Origin: an uncultured Bacilli bacterium
Lineage (GTDB): Bacteria; Bacillota_I; Bacilli_A; RF39; UBA660
Reading direction: 5' to 3'
Length of the DNA stretch: 64,000 nucleotides
NCBI GenBank assembly: GCA_934190785.1
Contig: CAKPTA010000002.1
Coordinates: forward strand, 172,570-236,569
Part shown: in pieces, positions 17,596 through 25,355 of the stretch
Numbering within the stretch: position 1 is the first letter of the stretch
How the letters are laid out: each line of letters starts with the position of its first letter
Position numbers and translations under genes: made by a program
The notes under the pieces: generated by a model
Database searches by the model: none
The model's input: only the letters and a program-made list of their open reading frames with translations
Told to the model about the DNA's origin: nothing

Positions 17596-18324
17596 ATGGA
17601 AAGTATTATTAAACTAAAAAATATGGAATATAAGAAATCAGAATATGTTGTGTTAAAGCATATTGATTTTACTTTATATAAAGGTGATTTTTTATGCATA
17701 ATTGGTAAAACTGGAAGTGGAAAAAGTTCATTTGGAAAAATGCTTTCTAATAGCGATATTTATCAAAATAAAGATTTAAATATTAAGTATGCTTATAAAA
17801 AATCACTTGATTATTATGATACTTTGTATGAATATTTTGGAGTACAAAAAAACAATAAAGAAGTATTAGAATTAGCAAAAAATCTTGAACTTATCGAATA
17901 CCTTGATTATAAACCAAGTAGTTTAAGTTATGGGTATCAATCACTTATATGTCTTATGGAAGCATTATTAGTTAATCCTGATGTTCTTATAATAGATTCA
18001 CTTTTAGATGGGTTATCTATGCCTTTACATGATAAGGTGTTAAAGTTTTTAAAAAGTCTTAATTATAAAAAAAATATAACAATTATATATATAACAGAAA
18101 ATATATCAGATGCACTGTTATTTAGAAAAATTGCTATTATAAGTGATGGTACAATTGTATATAGTGGTACTTTAAAAAAATCATTTATTGATTTAAATAT
18201 ATGGAAAAAGGCAGGATTAGAGTTGCCTTTTGAAATAGAACTTTCAAAGAAGTTAGAGTATTATGGATTAGTTGATGAACCAATATTTAGTGTAGATAAG
18301 TTGGTGGATAAGTTATGGAAATAG
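17596..18324 (+). CDS. Degenerate ECF-type ABC ATPase, first of a pair
   Basis: 242 residues, in the place of ecfA1 between rplQ and truA. Walker A GKTGSGKS (37-44) is intact. The signature is LSYGYQ instead of LSGGQ, and Walker B reads LIIDS (D134, S135), so the catalytic Glu is replaced by Ser. Energy-coupling-factor ATPases form A1-A2 heterodimers that drive vitamin uptake through EcfT and an S component. This subunit probably binds but poorly hydrolyses ATP (inference). Start ATG 17596; the next gene overlaps by 10 bases. Confidence 0.75.
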   Translation: MESIIKLKNMEYKKSEYVVLKHIDFTLYKGDFLCIIGKTGSGKSSFGKMLSNSDIYQNKDLNIKYAYKKSLDYYDTLYEYFGVQKNNKEVLELAKNLELIEYLDYKPSSLSYGYQSLICLMEALLVNPDVLIIDSLLDGLSMPLHDKVLKFLKSLNYKKNITIIYITENISDALLFRKIAIISDGTIVYSGTLKKSFIDLNIWKKAGLELPFEIELSKKLEYYGLVDEPIFSVDKLVDKLWK

Positions 18325-19127
18325 TTTTAAATAATGTATGTTATAGTATAAATAAAGTAAATTATAAAAAAAAATCAGTTTTAGAAAATTTATCCATAAA
18401 GTTTGATACTGGGTTAATTCATGGTATAGTAGGAAAAAGTGGAAGTGGAAAGACGATTTTAATTGAGTTGTTAGCTGGAAAAAGAGAGATTACATCAGGA
18501 GAGATAAAATTATCTTTCGCTAATAATGAAATTGGCTTTTTAACTGAAGAAGATAATGATAAAAGAAATATTTTAGTTGTAGATAAAATGAAAGAGGAAA
18601 TATGTCTATATAAAAATATGAATCATTTGGAATTTAATAAACGAATAATAGATTCATTAAAAATGGTTAATCTTAATGAATCATATTTATATAAAAATTG
18701 GGTAAGTTTAAGTAGTGGTGAAAAAAAGAAAATTTTAATTGCTATTATGTTATTTCACAATCCGAAACTTTTATTGCTTGATGATCCATTTAGAGGTATT
18801 GATTCTAAGGGTAAAAATGAATTGTGTAAATTTTTAAAAATGTTAAAGAACAGATATAATAAAACAATTGTTATAACAAGTAATGACGTTGATTCATTAC
18901 ATAAAATAGTTGATAAAGTTTATATATTAAATGGTGGAAATATTTGTTTGAGTGGTGATAAATATCAAGTTTTTTCAAATGTTTCAAAATTAAAAAAATA
19001 TGGAGTGGCTGTACCTAGATGTATTTTATTTTCTAATACTGTATTAAAAAGAAAAAATATAAAGATTGGTTATCGTGATGATATAAATGATTTATTAAAA
19101 GATATTTATAGATATGCAAAATGGTAG
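18315..19127 (+). CDS. ECF-type ABC ATPase, second of a pair
   Basis: 270 residues, in the ecfA2 position. Walker A GKSGSGKT (40-47), signature LSSGEKKK, Walker B LLLLDD with Asp157 in place of the catalytic Glu, then PFRGID. It should pair with the preceding ATPase. The usual third gene, ecfT, is absent: truA begins 7 bases later. Either EcfT lies elsewhere or the pair serves another membrane partner. Confidence 0.75.
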   Translation: MEIVLNNVCYSINKVNYKKKSVLENLSIKFDTGLIHGIVGKSGSGKTILIELLAGKREITSGEIKLSFANNEIGFLTEEDNDKRNILVVDKMKEEICLYKNMNHLEFNKRIIDSLKMVNLNESYLYKNWVSLSSGEKKKILIAIMLFHNPKLLLLDDPFRGIDSKGKNELCKFLKMLKNRYNKTIVITSNDVDSLHKIVDKVYILNGGNICLSGDKYQVFSNVSKLKKYGVAVPRCILFSNTVLKRKNIKIGYRDDINDLLKDIYRYAKW

Positions 19128-19134
19128 GTGTTAT

Positions 19135-19866
19135 ATGAGATATTTAATTACATTCTCTTATGATGGAACGAATTATAATGGTTATCAAAGACAACCAAAT
19201 GTAAAAACCATTGAAGATGAAATAGAAAAGGTATTATATAAAATAAATGGTAATAATGCTGTTATTATTCATGCTACAGGGCGAACTGATGCCCATGTTC
19301 ATGCTATAAATCAAAAAGCTCATTTTGATTTGTTATTAGAAATTCCTAATTCTAATTTAAAGAAAGCTATGAATAGTTTGTTACCAGGTGATATTTATAT
19401 TAAAAATGTAGAAAAGGTTTCATCAGAATTTCATGCACGATATAATATAGTTTCAAAGGAATATATGTATATAATAAATATAGGTGAATATAATCCTTTA
19501 GAGAGAAATTATGTGTATCAGTATAATAAGAAGTTAAATGTAGAAGAAATGAAAAAGGCGATTAAAAATTTTAATGGCGAACATAATTTTAAGTCATTTA
19601 CTAAAACAGATGATAAAAGAGAAGATTATGTTAGAAAAATTTTTTCAACTTCTATTTTATTAGAAGGTAATTATATAAAAATAATCTTTAAAGGAAATGG
19701 TTTTCTACGATATATGGTTCGTAATATGGTTGGCGCATTAATTGCTGTTGGTGAGGATAAAAAAAACTCAGATGATATTGTAAAGATATTACGTATGGAG
19801 GATAGAAAGTATGCTTGTAAAACTGCTCCACCAGAAGGACTTTATTTAAGAGACGTTTTTTATTAA
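19135..19866 (+). CDS. truA: tRNA pseudouridine(38-40) synthase
   Basis: 243 residues. Converts U38-U40 of tRNA anticodon stems to pseudouridine. Catalytic Asp in GRTDAHVHA; also SYDGTNYNGYQRQ and RYMVRNMVG. Start ATG 19135 follows TAGGTG; an in-frame ATG at 19114 lies in the preceding gene. Position after the ecf genes and before rplM is conserved in Bacillota. Confidence 0.95.
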   Translation: MRYLITFSYDGTNYNGYQRQPNVKTIEDEIEKVLYKINGNNAVIIHATGRTDAHVHAINQKAHFDLLLEIPNSNLKKAMNSLLPGDIYIKNVEKVSSEFHARYNIVSKEYMYIINIGEYNPLERNYVYQYNKKLNVEEMKKAIKNFNGEHNFKSFTKTDDKREDYVRKIFSTSILLEGNYIKIIFKGNGFLRYMVRNMVGALIAVGEDKKNSDDIVKILRMEDRKYACKTAPPEGLYLRDVFY

Positions 19867-19881
19867 AAAGTAATATTTTAG

Positions 19882-19910
19882 TTGACTTTTTAAGATATTT
19901 TTAGTACAAT
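19882..19910 (+). promoter_or_regulatory. Promoter of rplM-rpsI
   Basis: TTGACT (19882-19887), 17-base spacer, TACAAT (19905-19910), 83 bases before rplM. Confidence 0.8.
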
Positions 19911-19930
19911 TTTAATTGGTACATTTTATA

Positions 19931-19963
19931 TCCCATGAAATAGGTGTTGGGACCACCTGTTTC
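19931..19963 (+). promoter_or_regulatory. L13 leader with pseudoknot potential
   Basis: TCCCA (19931-19935) can pair with TGGGA (19948-19952), and GAAATAGGTG (19937-19946) with CACCTGTTTC (19954-19963, one G-U pair). The two helices interleave, so they form a pseudoknot or exclude each other. Position and the AGGTGTTGGGA element fit the Bacillota L13 (rplM) leader by which L13 is thought to control its own operon. Confidence 0.65.
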
Positions 19964-19992
19964 GAAAATTTAATGTTAGAAAGGGAAATATT

Positions 19993-20427
19993 ATGAAAAA
20001 TACATATATGCAAAAAAAAGAAGATTTAGTGCGTAATTGGTATGTAATTGATGCTGAAGGTAAGAATTTAGGACGTGTTGCAACTAAAGTAGCACATGTT
20101 TTAAGAGGAAAACATAAAGCAACATTTACACCTCATATGGACTGTGGAGATTTTGTTATTGTTATTAATGCTGACAAAGTTAATTTAACTGGAAATAAAT
20201 TAAATGACAAAATTTATTACAATCATAGTGGGTATACTGGTGGTCTTAGAGAAAGAACTGCTCGTGAAATGAAAGAAAATTATCCAGTTGAAATGATGGA
20301 AAGAGCCGTAAAAGGAATGCTTCCAAAAGGAAGACTAGGACGTCAAATGTATAAAAAATTATTTGTGTATGCTGGAAGTGAACATCCACATACTGCTCAA
20401 CAACCTGTTGAGTTAAAGATGGATTAG
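19993..20427 (+). CDS. rplM: 50S ribosomal protein L13
   Basis: 144 residues, with WYVIDAEGKNLGRVATKVA and HTAQQPVEL at the end. Early assembly protein of the large subunit. First gene of the conserved rplM-rpsI pair, behind its own promoter and leader. Confidence 0.97.
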   Translation: MKNTYMQKKEDLVRNWYVIDAEGKNLGRVATKVAHVLRGKHKATFTPHMDCGDFVIVINADKVNLTGNKLNDKIYYNHSGYTGGLRERTAREMKENYPVEMMERAVKGMLPKGRLGRQMYKKLFVYAGSEHPHTAQQPVELKMD

Positions 20428-20439
20428 GAGGAATTTAAC

Positions 20440-20856
20440 ATGGCTGAAAAGAAAGTTTATACAGGAACTGGAAGAAGAAAATCTTCAATAGCTCAAGTTA
20501 GAATGACTTCTGGAAAAGGTTCTATTACTGTTAATGGAAGAGATGTTCGTGATTTCTTTCCATATGAAACTAATGTAATGGATTTAATGCAACCACTAGT
20601 TGCAACAGGAAATGAGAGTACATTTGATATTACTGTTAAAGTTAATGGTGGAGGATTTACTGGACAAACTGGAGCAATTCGTTTAGGAATTACAAGAGCT
20701 TTACTAGAGTTTGATGCTCCAAATGAAGGTAATGAAGGTTGCTACCGTCAAATTTTAAAAAAGGCTGGATTTATAACTCGTGATTCAAGAGCTAAAGAAC
20801 GTAAGAAACCAGGTTTAAAAGCTGCACGTCGTGCACCACAGTTCTCAAAACGATAA
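20440..20856 (+). CDS. rpsI: 30S ribosomal protein S9
   Basis: 138 residues, with GTGRRKSSIAQVRM at the start and the ARRAPQFSKR tail whose terminal Lys-Arg touches P-site tRNA. 12 bases after rplM. Confidence 0.97.
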   Translation: MAEKKVYTGTGRRKSSIAQVRMTSGKGSITVNGRDVRDFFPYETNVMDLMQPLVATGNESTFDITVKVNGGGFTGQTGAIRLGITRALLEFDAPNEGNEGCYRQILKKAGFITRDSRAKERKKPGLKAARRAPQFSKR

Positions 20857-20870
20857 TATGCATATATCGA

Positions 20871-20898
20871 AAATTCAAGTTTATCTTGAATTTTTTTC
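20871..20898 (+). terminator. Terminator after rpsI
   Basis: AAATTCAAG/CTTGAATTT stem (20871-20879 with 20885-20893) followed by T residues. Confidence 0.85.
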
Positions 20899-20954
20899 TT
20901 TGAAATGATGATTTTATATTTGATATTAGTTATAATATATATGGTGAATATTTT

Positions 20955-21830
20955 ATGAAAGTAAGTAATGAATGGAAAGATTATTGTATTATAGATGCAG
21001 GATCAAAAGAAAAACTAGAAAAATGGAACAATATTATTTTGCGAAGACCAGACCCTAGCGCTATTTGGAATATAGAACAAGGCGATGAATGGAATAATGT
21101 AGATGGATTTTATCATAGAAGCTCAAAGGGTGGAGGTTCATGGGAATTCAAAAAGAAGTTACCAGAATATTGGACTATTGGTTATCACGGTTTAACTTTT
21201 AAAGTTAGTCCAACTAATTTTAAACATACTGGTTTATTTCCTGAACAGGCTATAAATTGGGATTTTATGATGGATAAAATAAGTAAAGCAAATAGAGAAA
21301 TTCGTGTTCTAAACTTGTTTGGTTATACAGGAGGTGCAACAATGGCATGCTCTAAAGCTGGAGCTTCCGTTGTTGTGCATGTTGATGCAGCTAAGGGAAT
21401 TGTAGACTGGGCAAAAGAAAATGCTAAGTTATGTGGCCTTAGTGATAAACATATTCGTTATATTGTAGATGATTGTTTAAAGTTTGTTTTACGTGAAAAA
21501 AGAAGAGGTAATACATATGATGCTATAATAATGGATCCTCCATCTTTCGGAAGAGGTCCATCAGGTGAAGTTTGGAAATTCGAAGATAAAATAAGTGAAT
21601 TAGTAGAAGCATGTGTTGAATTATTGAGTGATAAACCTTTATTTTTTCAGATAAATTCTTATACAACTGGTGTTGGAAAAACAGCTATGCAAAATGTTCT
21701 TACAACAACAGTTTTAAAACGTTTTCCGAATGGTATTGTTGAAGCTGACGAAATAGGTTTACCAATTGCCAAAAGTGGTTTAGTTCTTCCTTGCGGAATT
21801 TATGGAAGATGGTACGAAAAAGATAAATAA
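20955..21830 (+). CDS. Class I SAM-dependent methyltransferase (RlmI/K-like)
   Basis: 291 residues. SAM-binding loop NLFGYTGGATMACSKAGA in the middle, an acidic residue after VVVHVD, and catalytic-type motif IMDPPSFGRGP. These match the COG1092 group of rRNA cytosine/guanine methyltransferases, but the N-terminal PUA domain of RlmI is not evident. The exact target is unknown. It has its own region upstream with TATAAT-like sequence and stands alone. Confidence 0.75.
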   Translation: MKVSNEWKDYCIIDAGSKEKLEKWNNIILRRPDPSAIWNIEQGDEWNNVDGFYHRSSKGGGSWEFKKKLPEYWTIGYHGLTFKVSPTNFKHTGLFPEQAINWDFMMDKISKANREIRVLNLFGYTGGATMACSKAGASVVVHVDAAKGIVDWAKENAKLCGLSDKHIRYIVDDCLKFVLREKRRGNTYDAIIMDPPSFGRGPSGEVWKFEDKISELVEACVELLSDKPLFFQINSYTTGVGKTAMQNVLTTTVLKRFPNGIVEADEIGLPIAKSGLVLPCGIYGRWYEKDK

Positions 21831-21867
21831 TTTTAGAATTAGACATATATTTTAATAAGGTGATAAT

Positions 21868-22533
21868 GTGTTACGTTATAAAATATGTGTTTTATTTTTA
21901 TTTATTGTTGGTATATGTTCTTCAAGTTTTGTTTTAGCAAGAGATAATAGTTTACCTCTTTTTGGTAAGGTTATATATATTGACCCAGGTCATGGAGGTG
22001 TTGATCCAGGGGCTATGTATAAAGATATTAAAGAAAAAGATATTAATTTAAGTATTAGTAATGTTATATCCGATAAACTTACGAAACTTGGTGCAATTGT
22101 GTATTTAACCAGATATGATGATTATGATTTAGCTATAACAAATACAATAAATCGAAAACGAAGTGATTTATCAAGACGTGGGAATATAATTAATAGATCA
22201 AATTGCGATATATTTTTATCCATACATTTGAATGCTGAAGAAACAGGAATATGGAGAGGTGCCCAAGTATTTTATAATAATGAAAATAAAGAAAATGAGG
22301 TACTTGCTAAATTATTGCAAAAGAATTTTAATAAAAGACTTAATAGTAATAGAGAGTATAAATTAGCTAATGATTTATATCTCCAAAAAAGAGTTGATAG
22401 GCCAGGAGTATTAATTGAAGTTGGCTTTTTAAGTAATGCAAGTGATAGATATCTTCTTAAACAAGCAAGTTATCAAAATAAAGTTGCAGTAGTTGTAACT
22501 GATAGTATAGTTGAATATTTTTTACAAAAATAG
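21868..22533 (+). CDS. cwlD: N-acetylmuramoyl-L-alanine amidase (CwlD-like)
   Basis: 221 residues starting at GTG behind AAGGTGAT. An N-terminal hydrophobic segment (about 5-23) is a signal peptide or anchor. The Amidase_3 domain has zinc ligands in DPGHGGVDPG, Glu in KEKDINLS and His in SIHLNAE, and the catalytic Glu in IEVGFLSN. It cuts the bond between muramic acid and the stem peptide. The length and simple domain layout fit CwlD, needed for spore cortex muramic lactam; a general amidase is possible. Confidence 0.8.
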   Translation: MLRYKICVLFLFIVGICSSSFVLARDNSLPLFGKVIYIDPGHGGVDPGAMYKDIKEKDINLSISNVISDKLTKLGAIVYLTRYDDYDLAITNTINRKRSDLSRRGNIINRSNCDIFLSIHLNAEETGIWRGAQVFYNNENKENEVLAKLLQKNFNKRLNSNREYKLANDLYLQKRVDRPGVLIEVGFLSNASDRYLLKQASYQNKVAVVVTDSIVEYFLQK

Positions 22534-22548
22534 TTTAATATCACAAAA

Positions 22549-22617
22549 TTCACACATTATATTGATAGTGTATAATTATACAATTCATTTCACCCAGTAG
22601 CATTTTTATGATATAAT
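22549..22617 (+). promoter_or_regulatory. Two tandem promoters before the Abi_2 gene
   Basis: P1: TTCACA (22549-22554), 16 bases, TATAAT (22571-22576). P2: TTTCAC (22588-22593), 18 bases, TATAAT (22612-22617). The -10 boxes are 41 bases apart. Both could drive the same gene, or P1 could make a short RNA; no terminator is visible between them. Confidence 0.5.
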
Positions 22618-22647
22618 CTTTATAGTTATAATAGGAGAGGATATCAT

Positions 22648-23580
22648 ATGGGTAAAAAAATATTTAAAACTTTAGATGAACAAATAGAAATATTACAAAA
22701 TAAAGGTTTAATTATTAATGATATAGATAATGCTAAACAAATATTATTTCGTGAAAACTATTTCTTTGTTAGTGGTTATAGACATTTATTTATGCGCTCT
22801 TCTAAAGAAAATATTTTTATTAAAGGAACTACATTTGATGAGTTGTATGCAACATTTGTTTTTGATAGAAGAATTCGTAATATCATGTTTAAGTATATTT
22901 TAATAATTGAAAATAATATGAAATCAATCATTAGTTATCAATTATCAAAAAAATATGGTATTAAAGAAAGAGATTACTTAAATCCTAAAAATTTTATACA
23001 AGATGGAATAAAATCAAGACAAGTAAATGATGTAATAGCAAAAATGAAAAGACAAATTCGTGTTAACGGAAAGCAACATACAGCAACACTACATTATTTA
23101 AGTAATTATGGTTATATTCCTATGTGGATTTTAGTAAAAGTTTTATCTTTTGGTATTATTTCTGAATTATATAATATTCTAAAAGCAGAAGATGCATATA
23201 GTATTGCAGAATATTATAATTTACAGCCTGATTCTCTTTCTATTTATTTAGCAATTTTATCTAATTATAGAAATGTATGTGCCCATGAAGATATTTTATA
23301 TGACCATAGGATACAAAGGTCTATACCTGATACTAAATATCACTATTTACTTGATATTGAAGCGACAGATGAGGAATATAATTATGGTAAAAATGATTTG
23401 TTTGCCGTAATTATTATTATGAAATTTATGTTACAACCAACTGAGTTTCATGACCTTATCTATGAAATTGGGTATGAAATTGATATATTAGATGGAAAAG
23501 TTGATACAGTACCATTGAATTTAATTTTGAATAAAATTGGTTTTCCTAATAATTGGCGTGATATAGACGATTTAGATTAG
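22648..23580 (+). CDS. Abi_2 family (AbiD/AbiF-like) HEPN protein
   Basis: 310 residues. The N-terminal KTLDEQIEILQNKGLII, the central ENNMKSIISYQLSKKYG and the C-terminal NYRNVCAHEDILYDHR belong to the Abi_2 family of phage abortive-infection proteins. R208-NVCA-H213 is an Rx4H HEPN motif, the usual RNase active site, so RNA cleavage is likely (inference from family). The start ATG 22648 follows AGGAGAGG. Its stop lies 8 bases before htrA, and the TAGGAGG at the stop serves as htrA ribosome site, so both are co-transcribed. Confidence 0.85.
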   Translation: MGKKIFKTLDEQIEILQNKGLIINDIDNAKQILFRENYFFVSGYRHLFMRSSKENIFIKGTTFDELYATFVFDRRIRNIMFKYILIIENNMKSIISYQLSKKYGIKERDYLNPKNFIQDGIKSRQVNDVIAKMKRQIRVNGKQHTATLHYLSNYGYIPMWILVKVLSFGIISELYNILKAEDAYSIAEYYNLQPDSLSIYLAILSNYRNVCAHEDILYDHRIQRSIPDTKYHYLLDIEATDEEYNYGKNDLFAVIIIMKFMLQPTEFHDLIYEIGYEIDILDGKVDTVPLNLILNKIGFPNNWRDIDDLD

Positions 23581-23588
23581 GAGGAGTT

Positions 23589-24668
23589 ATGAAAAAAAAG
23601 ATATTATATGTGTCTAATATTCTTTTGGCTCTTATAATTGGGATATTAGGAACTTTATTGTACTTTAATTACAATAATAAAAGTGTAGAAGTTGTTTCTA
23701 AAAATTTACAAAATGTAACAATTACAGAAACAAATACAATAAAAAGTGCAATTGATAAAATATATGATTCTGTTGTCGTTGTTGAAGTAAGTAGCAGAAC
23801 TTCTAGTGGAACAGGAAGTGGATTTGTATATAAAAAAGAAAATGGAAAAGGATATATAATCACTAATCATCATGTTATAGAAGGCGCTGATACTATATAT
23901 GTAACAAATAGTGAAGGTGTAAAAGAAGAAGCAACATTACTTGGAAGTGATGAATATTCAGATATTGCAGTTTTGTCAGTAAATGATGATTTTGTAATAG
24001 GTGTTGCAACAATTGGCGATAGTACAAAATCAGAACTTGGCGATACTGTGTTTACAGTAGGATCTCCACTTGGTAGTAAGTATCAAGGAACGGTTACGAA
24101 AGGAATAATTTCTGGAAAAGATAGGCAAGTTACAGTAAGCCTTACAAATGGAAGTTTCATAATGGAGGTTTTACAAATAGATGCTGCTATTAATCCTGGA
24201 AATAGTGGAGGACCACTTGTTAACATCAATGGTGAGGTAATAGGTGTTAATTCACTTAAACTTGTAGAAGATGAAATAGAAGGAATGGGATTTGCAATTC
24301 CAATTGAACTTGCTATGTCTACTGTTGATAGTTTGGAAAAAGGCGAAAAGATTGTTAGGCCACAAATTGGTGTAGAAGTTGTTGACGTTGATAGTAAGTA
24401 TTTACTTGCACGTTCGAAAATAAAAATTGATTCTGATATTACTGCTGGAGTAGTTATAATATCAACAGTTTCTAATTATCCTGCAGAGAAGTCAGGATTA
24501 GAAGCAGGAGATGTTATAACAGAAGTAGATGGTGTAAAAATAACTGATTCAGCTCACTTCAAATATATATTGTATAAATATAATGTTGGTGATACGATAA
24601 AAGTTAAATATATTCGTAACGGTAAAGAAAAGGAAACTTCAATTAAGTTGTCAGTCGGAATCGAATAA
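23589..24668 (+). CDS. htrA: HtrA/DegP-like serine protease with PDZ domain
   Basis: 359 residues: N-terminal membrane anchor (about 7-28), trypsin-like domain with likely triad H95 (TNHHVIEGAD), D125 (YSDIAVL) and S206 (NPGNSGGPL), then one PDZ domain (about 260-355, with AEKSGLEAGDVITEVDG). It degrades or refolds damaged exported proteins at the outer membrane face. Downstream of the Abi_2 gene in one transcript; hsp20 follows under heat-shock control. Confidence 0.92.
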   Translation: MKKKILYVSNILLALIIGILGTLLYFNYNNKSVEVVSKNLQNVTITETNTIKSAIDKIYDSVVVVEVSSRTSSGTGSGFVYKKENGKGYIITNHHVIEGADTIYVTNSEGVKEEATLLGSDEYSDIAVLSVNDDFVIGVATIGDSTKSELGDTVFTVGSPLGSKYQGTVTKGIISGKDRQVTVSLTNGSFIMEVLQIDAAINPGNSGGPLVNINGEVIGVNSLKLVEDEIEGMGFAIPIELAMSTVDSLEKGEKIVRPQIGVEVVDVDSKYLLARSKIKIDSDITAGVVIISTVSNYPAEKSGLEAGDVITEVDGVKITDSAHFKYILYKYNVGDTIKVKYIRNGKEKETSIKLSVGIE

Positions 24669-24679
24669 TTTTAAATTTA

Positions 24680-24706
24680 TTAGCACTCAACGCTTGACAG
24701 TGCCAG
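24680..24706 (+). promoter_or_regulatory. Degenerate CIRCE operator (HrcA site)
   Basis: The left arm TTAGCACTC is perfect. After exactly nine bases, CAGTGCCAG matches GAGTGCTAA at six of nine positions. It overlaps the hsp20 promoter, the typical place for HrcA repression of heat-shock genes. Confidence 0.65.
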
Positions 24707-24722
24707 TATATTGTGATATTAT
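24694..24722 (+). promoter_or_regulatory. hsp20 promoter inside the CIRCE-like site
   Basis: TTGACA (24694-24699), 17-base spacer, TATTAT (24717-24722). The -35 lies between and within the CIRCE arms. The 90-base leader that follows contains TGTAAG/CTTACA and TATGTG/CACATA pairings but does not visibly sequester the ribosome site. Confidence 0.75.
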
Positions 24723-24821
24723 TAATATGTAAGTGAGAGATAGCTTACAGGTATGATTGAATATATTTATGTGCTACCTAAATGGTGTCAACACATAGAA
24801 AATGAAAGGAAGTAGATATAT

Positions 24822-25241
24822 ATGTTAATGATACCAAGAAGAAATGATTTTGATGTGTTGGATGATATTTTTAGAGATCCATTTTTTACACGTAATAATA
24901 ATGGAATTATGAAAACAGATATAAAAGAAAACAAAGATAGTTATGCAATTGTTGTAGATTTGCCTGGATATGATAAAGATAATATTAAAATTGAGGTAGA
25001 AGATGGTTATTTAACTGTTCATGCTGCAACAAATAATGAAACAGAGGAAAAAGAGGAAGGTAAATTTGTTCGTAAAGAGAGATATTTCGGAGAATGTTCT
25101 CGTAGTTTCTATGTTGGAGAGGCTGTTGAAACCGATGATGTTAAGGCTACATTTAAAAATGGTATATTAACTCTTGAAATTCCAAAAAAAGAAGAGAAGA
25201 AAGAATTGCCTGAAAAGAAATACGTCCAAATTGAAGGATAA
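24822..25241 (+). CDS. hsp20: Hsp20/alpha-crystallin small heat-shock protein
   Basis: 139 residues: short N-terminal arm (FDDIFRDPFFTR-like start), alpha-crystallin domain (about 30-125, with YAIVVDLPGYDKDNIKIEVEDGYL and FKNGILTLEIPKK). ATP-independent holdase forming oligomers. Regulated at the CIRCE-like site just upstream. Preceded by AAAGGAAG. Confidence 0.93.
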   Translation: MLMIPRRNDFDVLDDIFRDPFFTRNNNGIMKTDIKENKDSYAIVVDLPGYDKDNIKIEVEDGYLTVHAATNNETEEKEEGKFVRKERYFGECSRSFYVGEAVETDDVKATFKNGILTLEIPKKEEKKELPEKKYVQIEG

Positions 25242-25254
25242 TTTTAAAAATATG

Positions 25255-25287
25255 AAAGAAGCTCAATATATTGAGTTTCTTTTTTTA
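25255..25287 (+). terminator. Terminator after hsp20
   Basis: AAAGAAGCTCAAT pairs with ATTGAGTTTCTTT around a two-base ATs loop region (25255-25281), followed by T residues. Confidence 0.85.
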
Positions 25288-25355
25288 ATAAAATATATAA
25301 ATAATAATAAAAAAATGTTATAATATACGTGAATATAAAAATAATAGAGGTGCAT

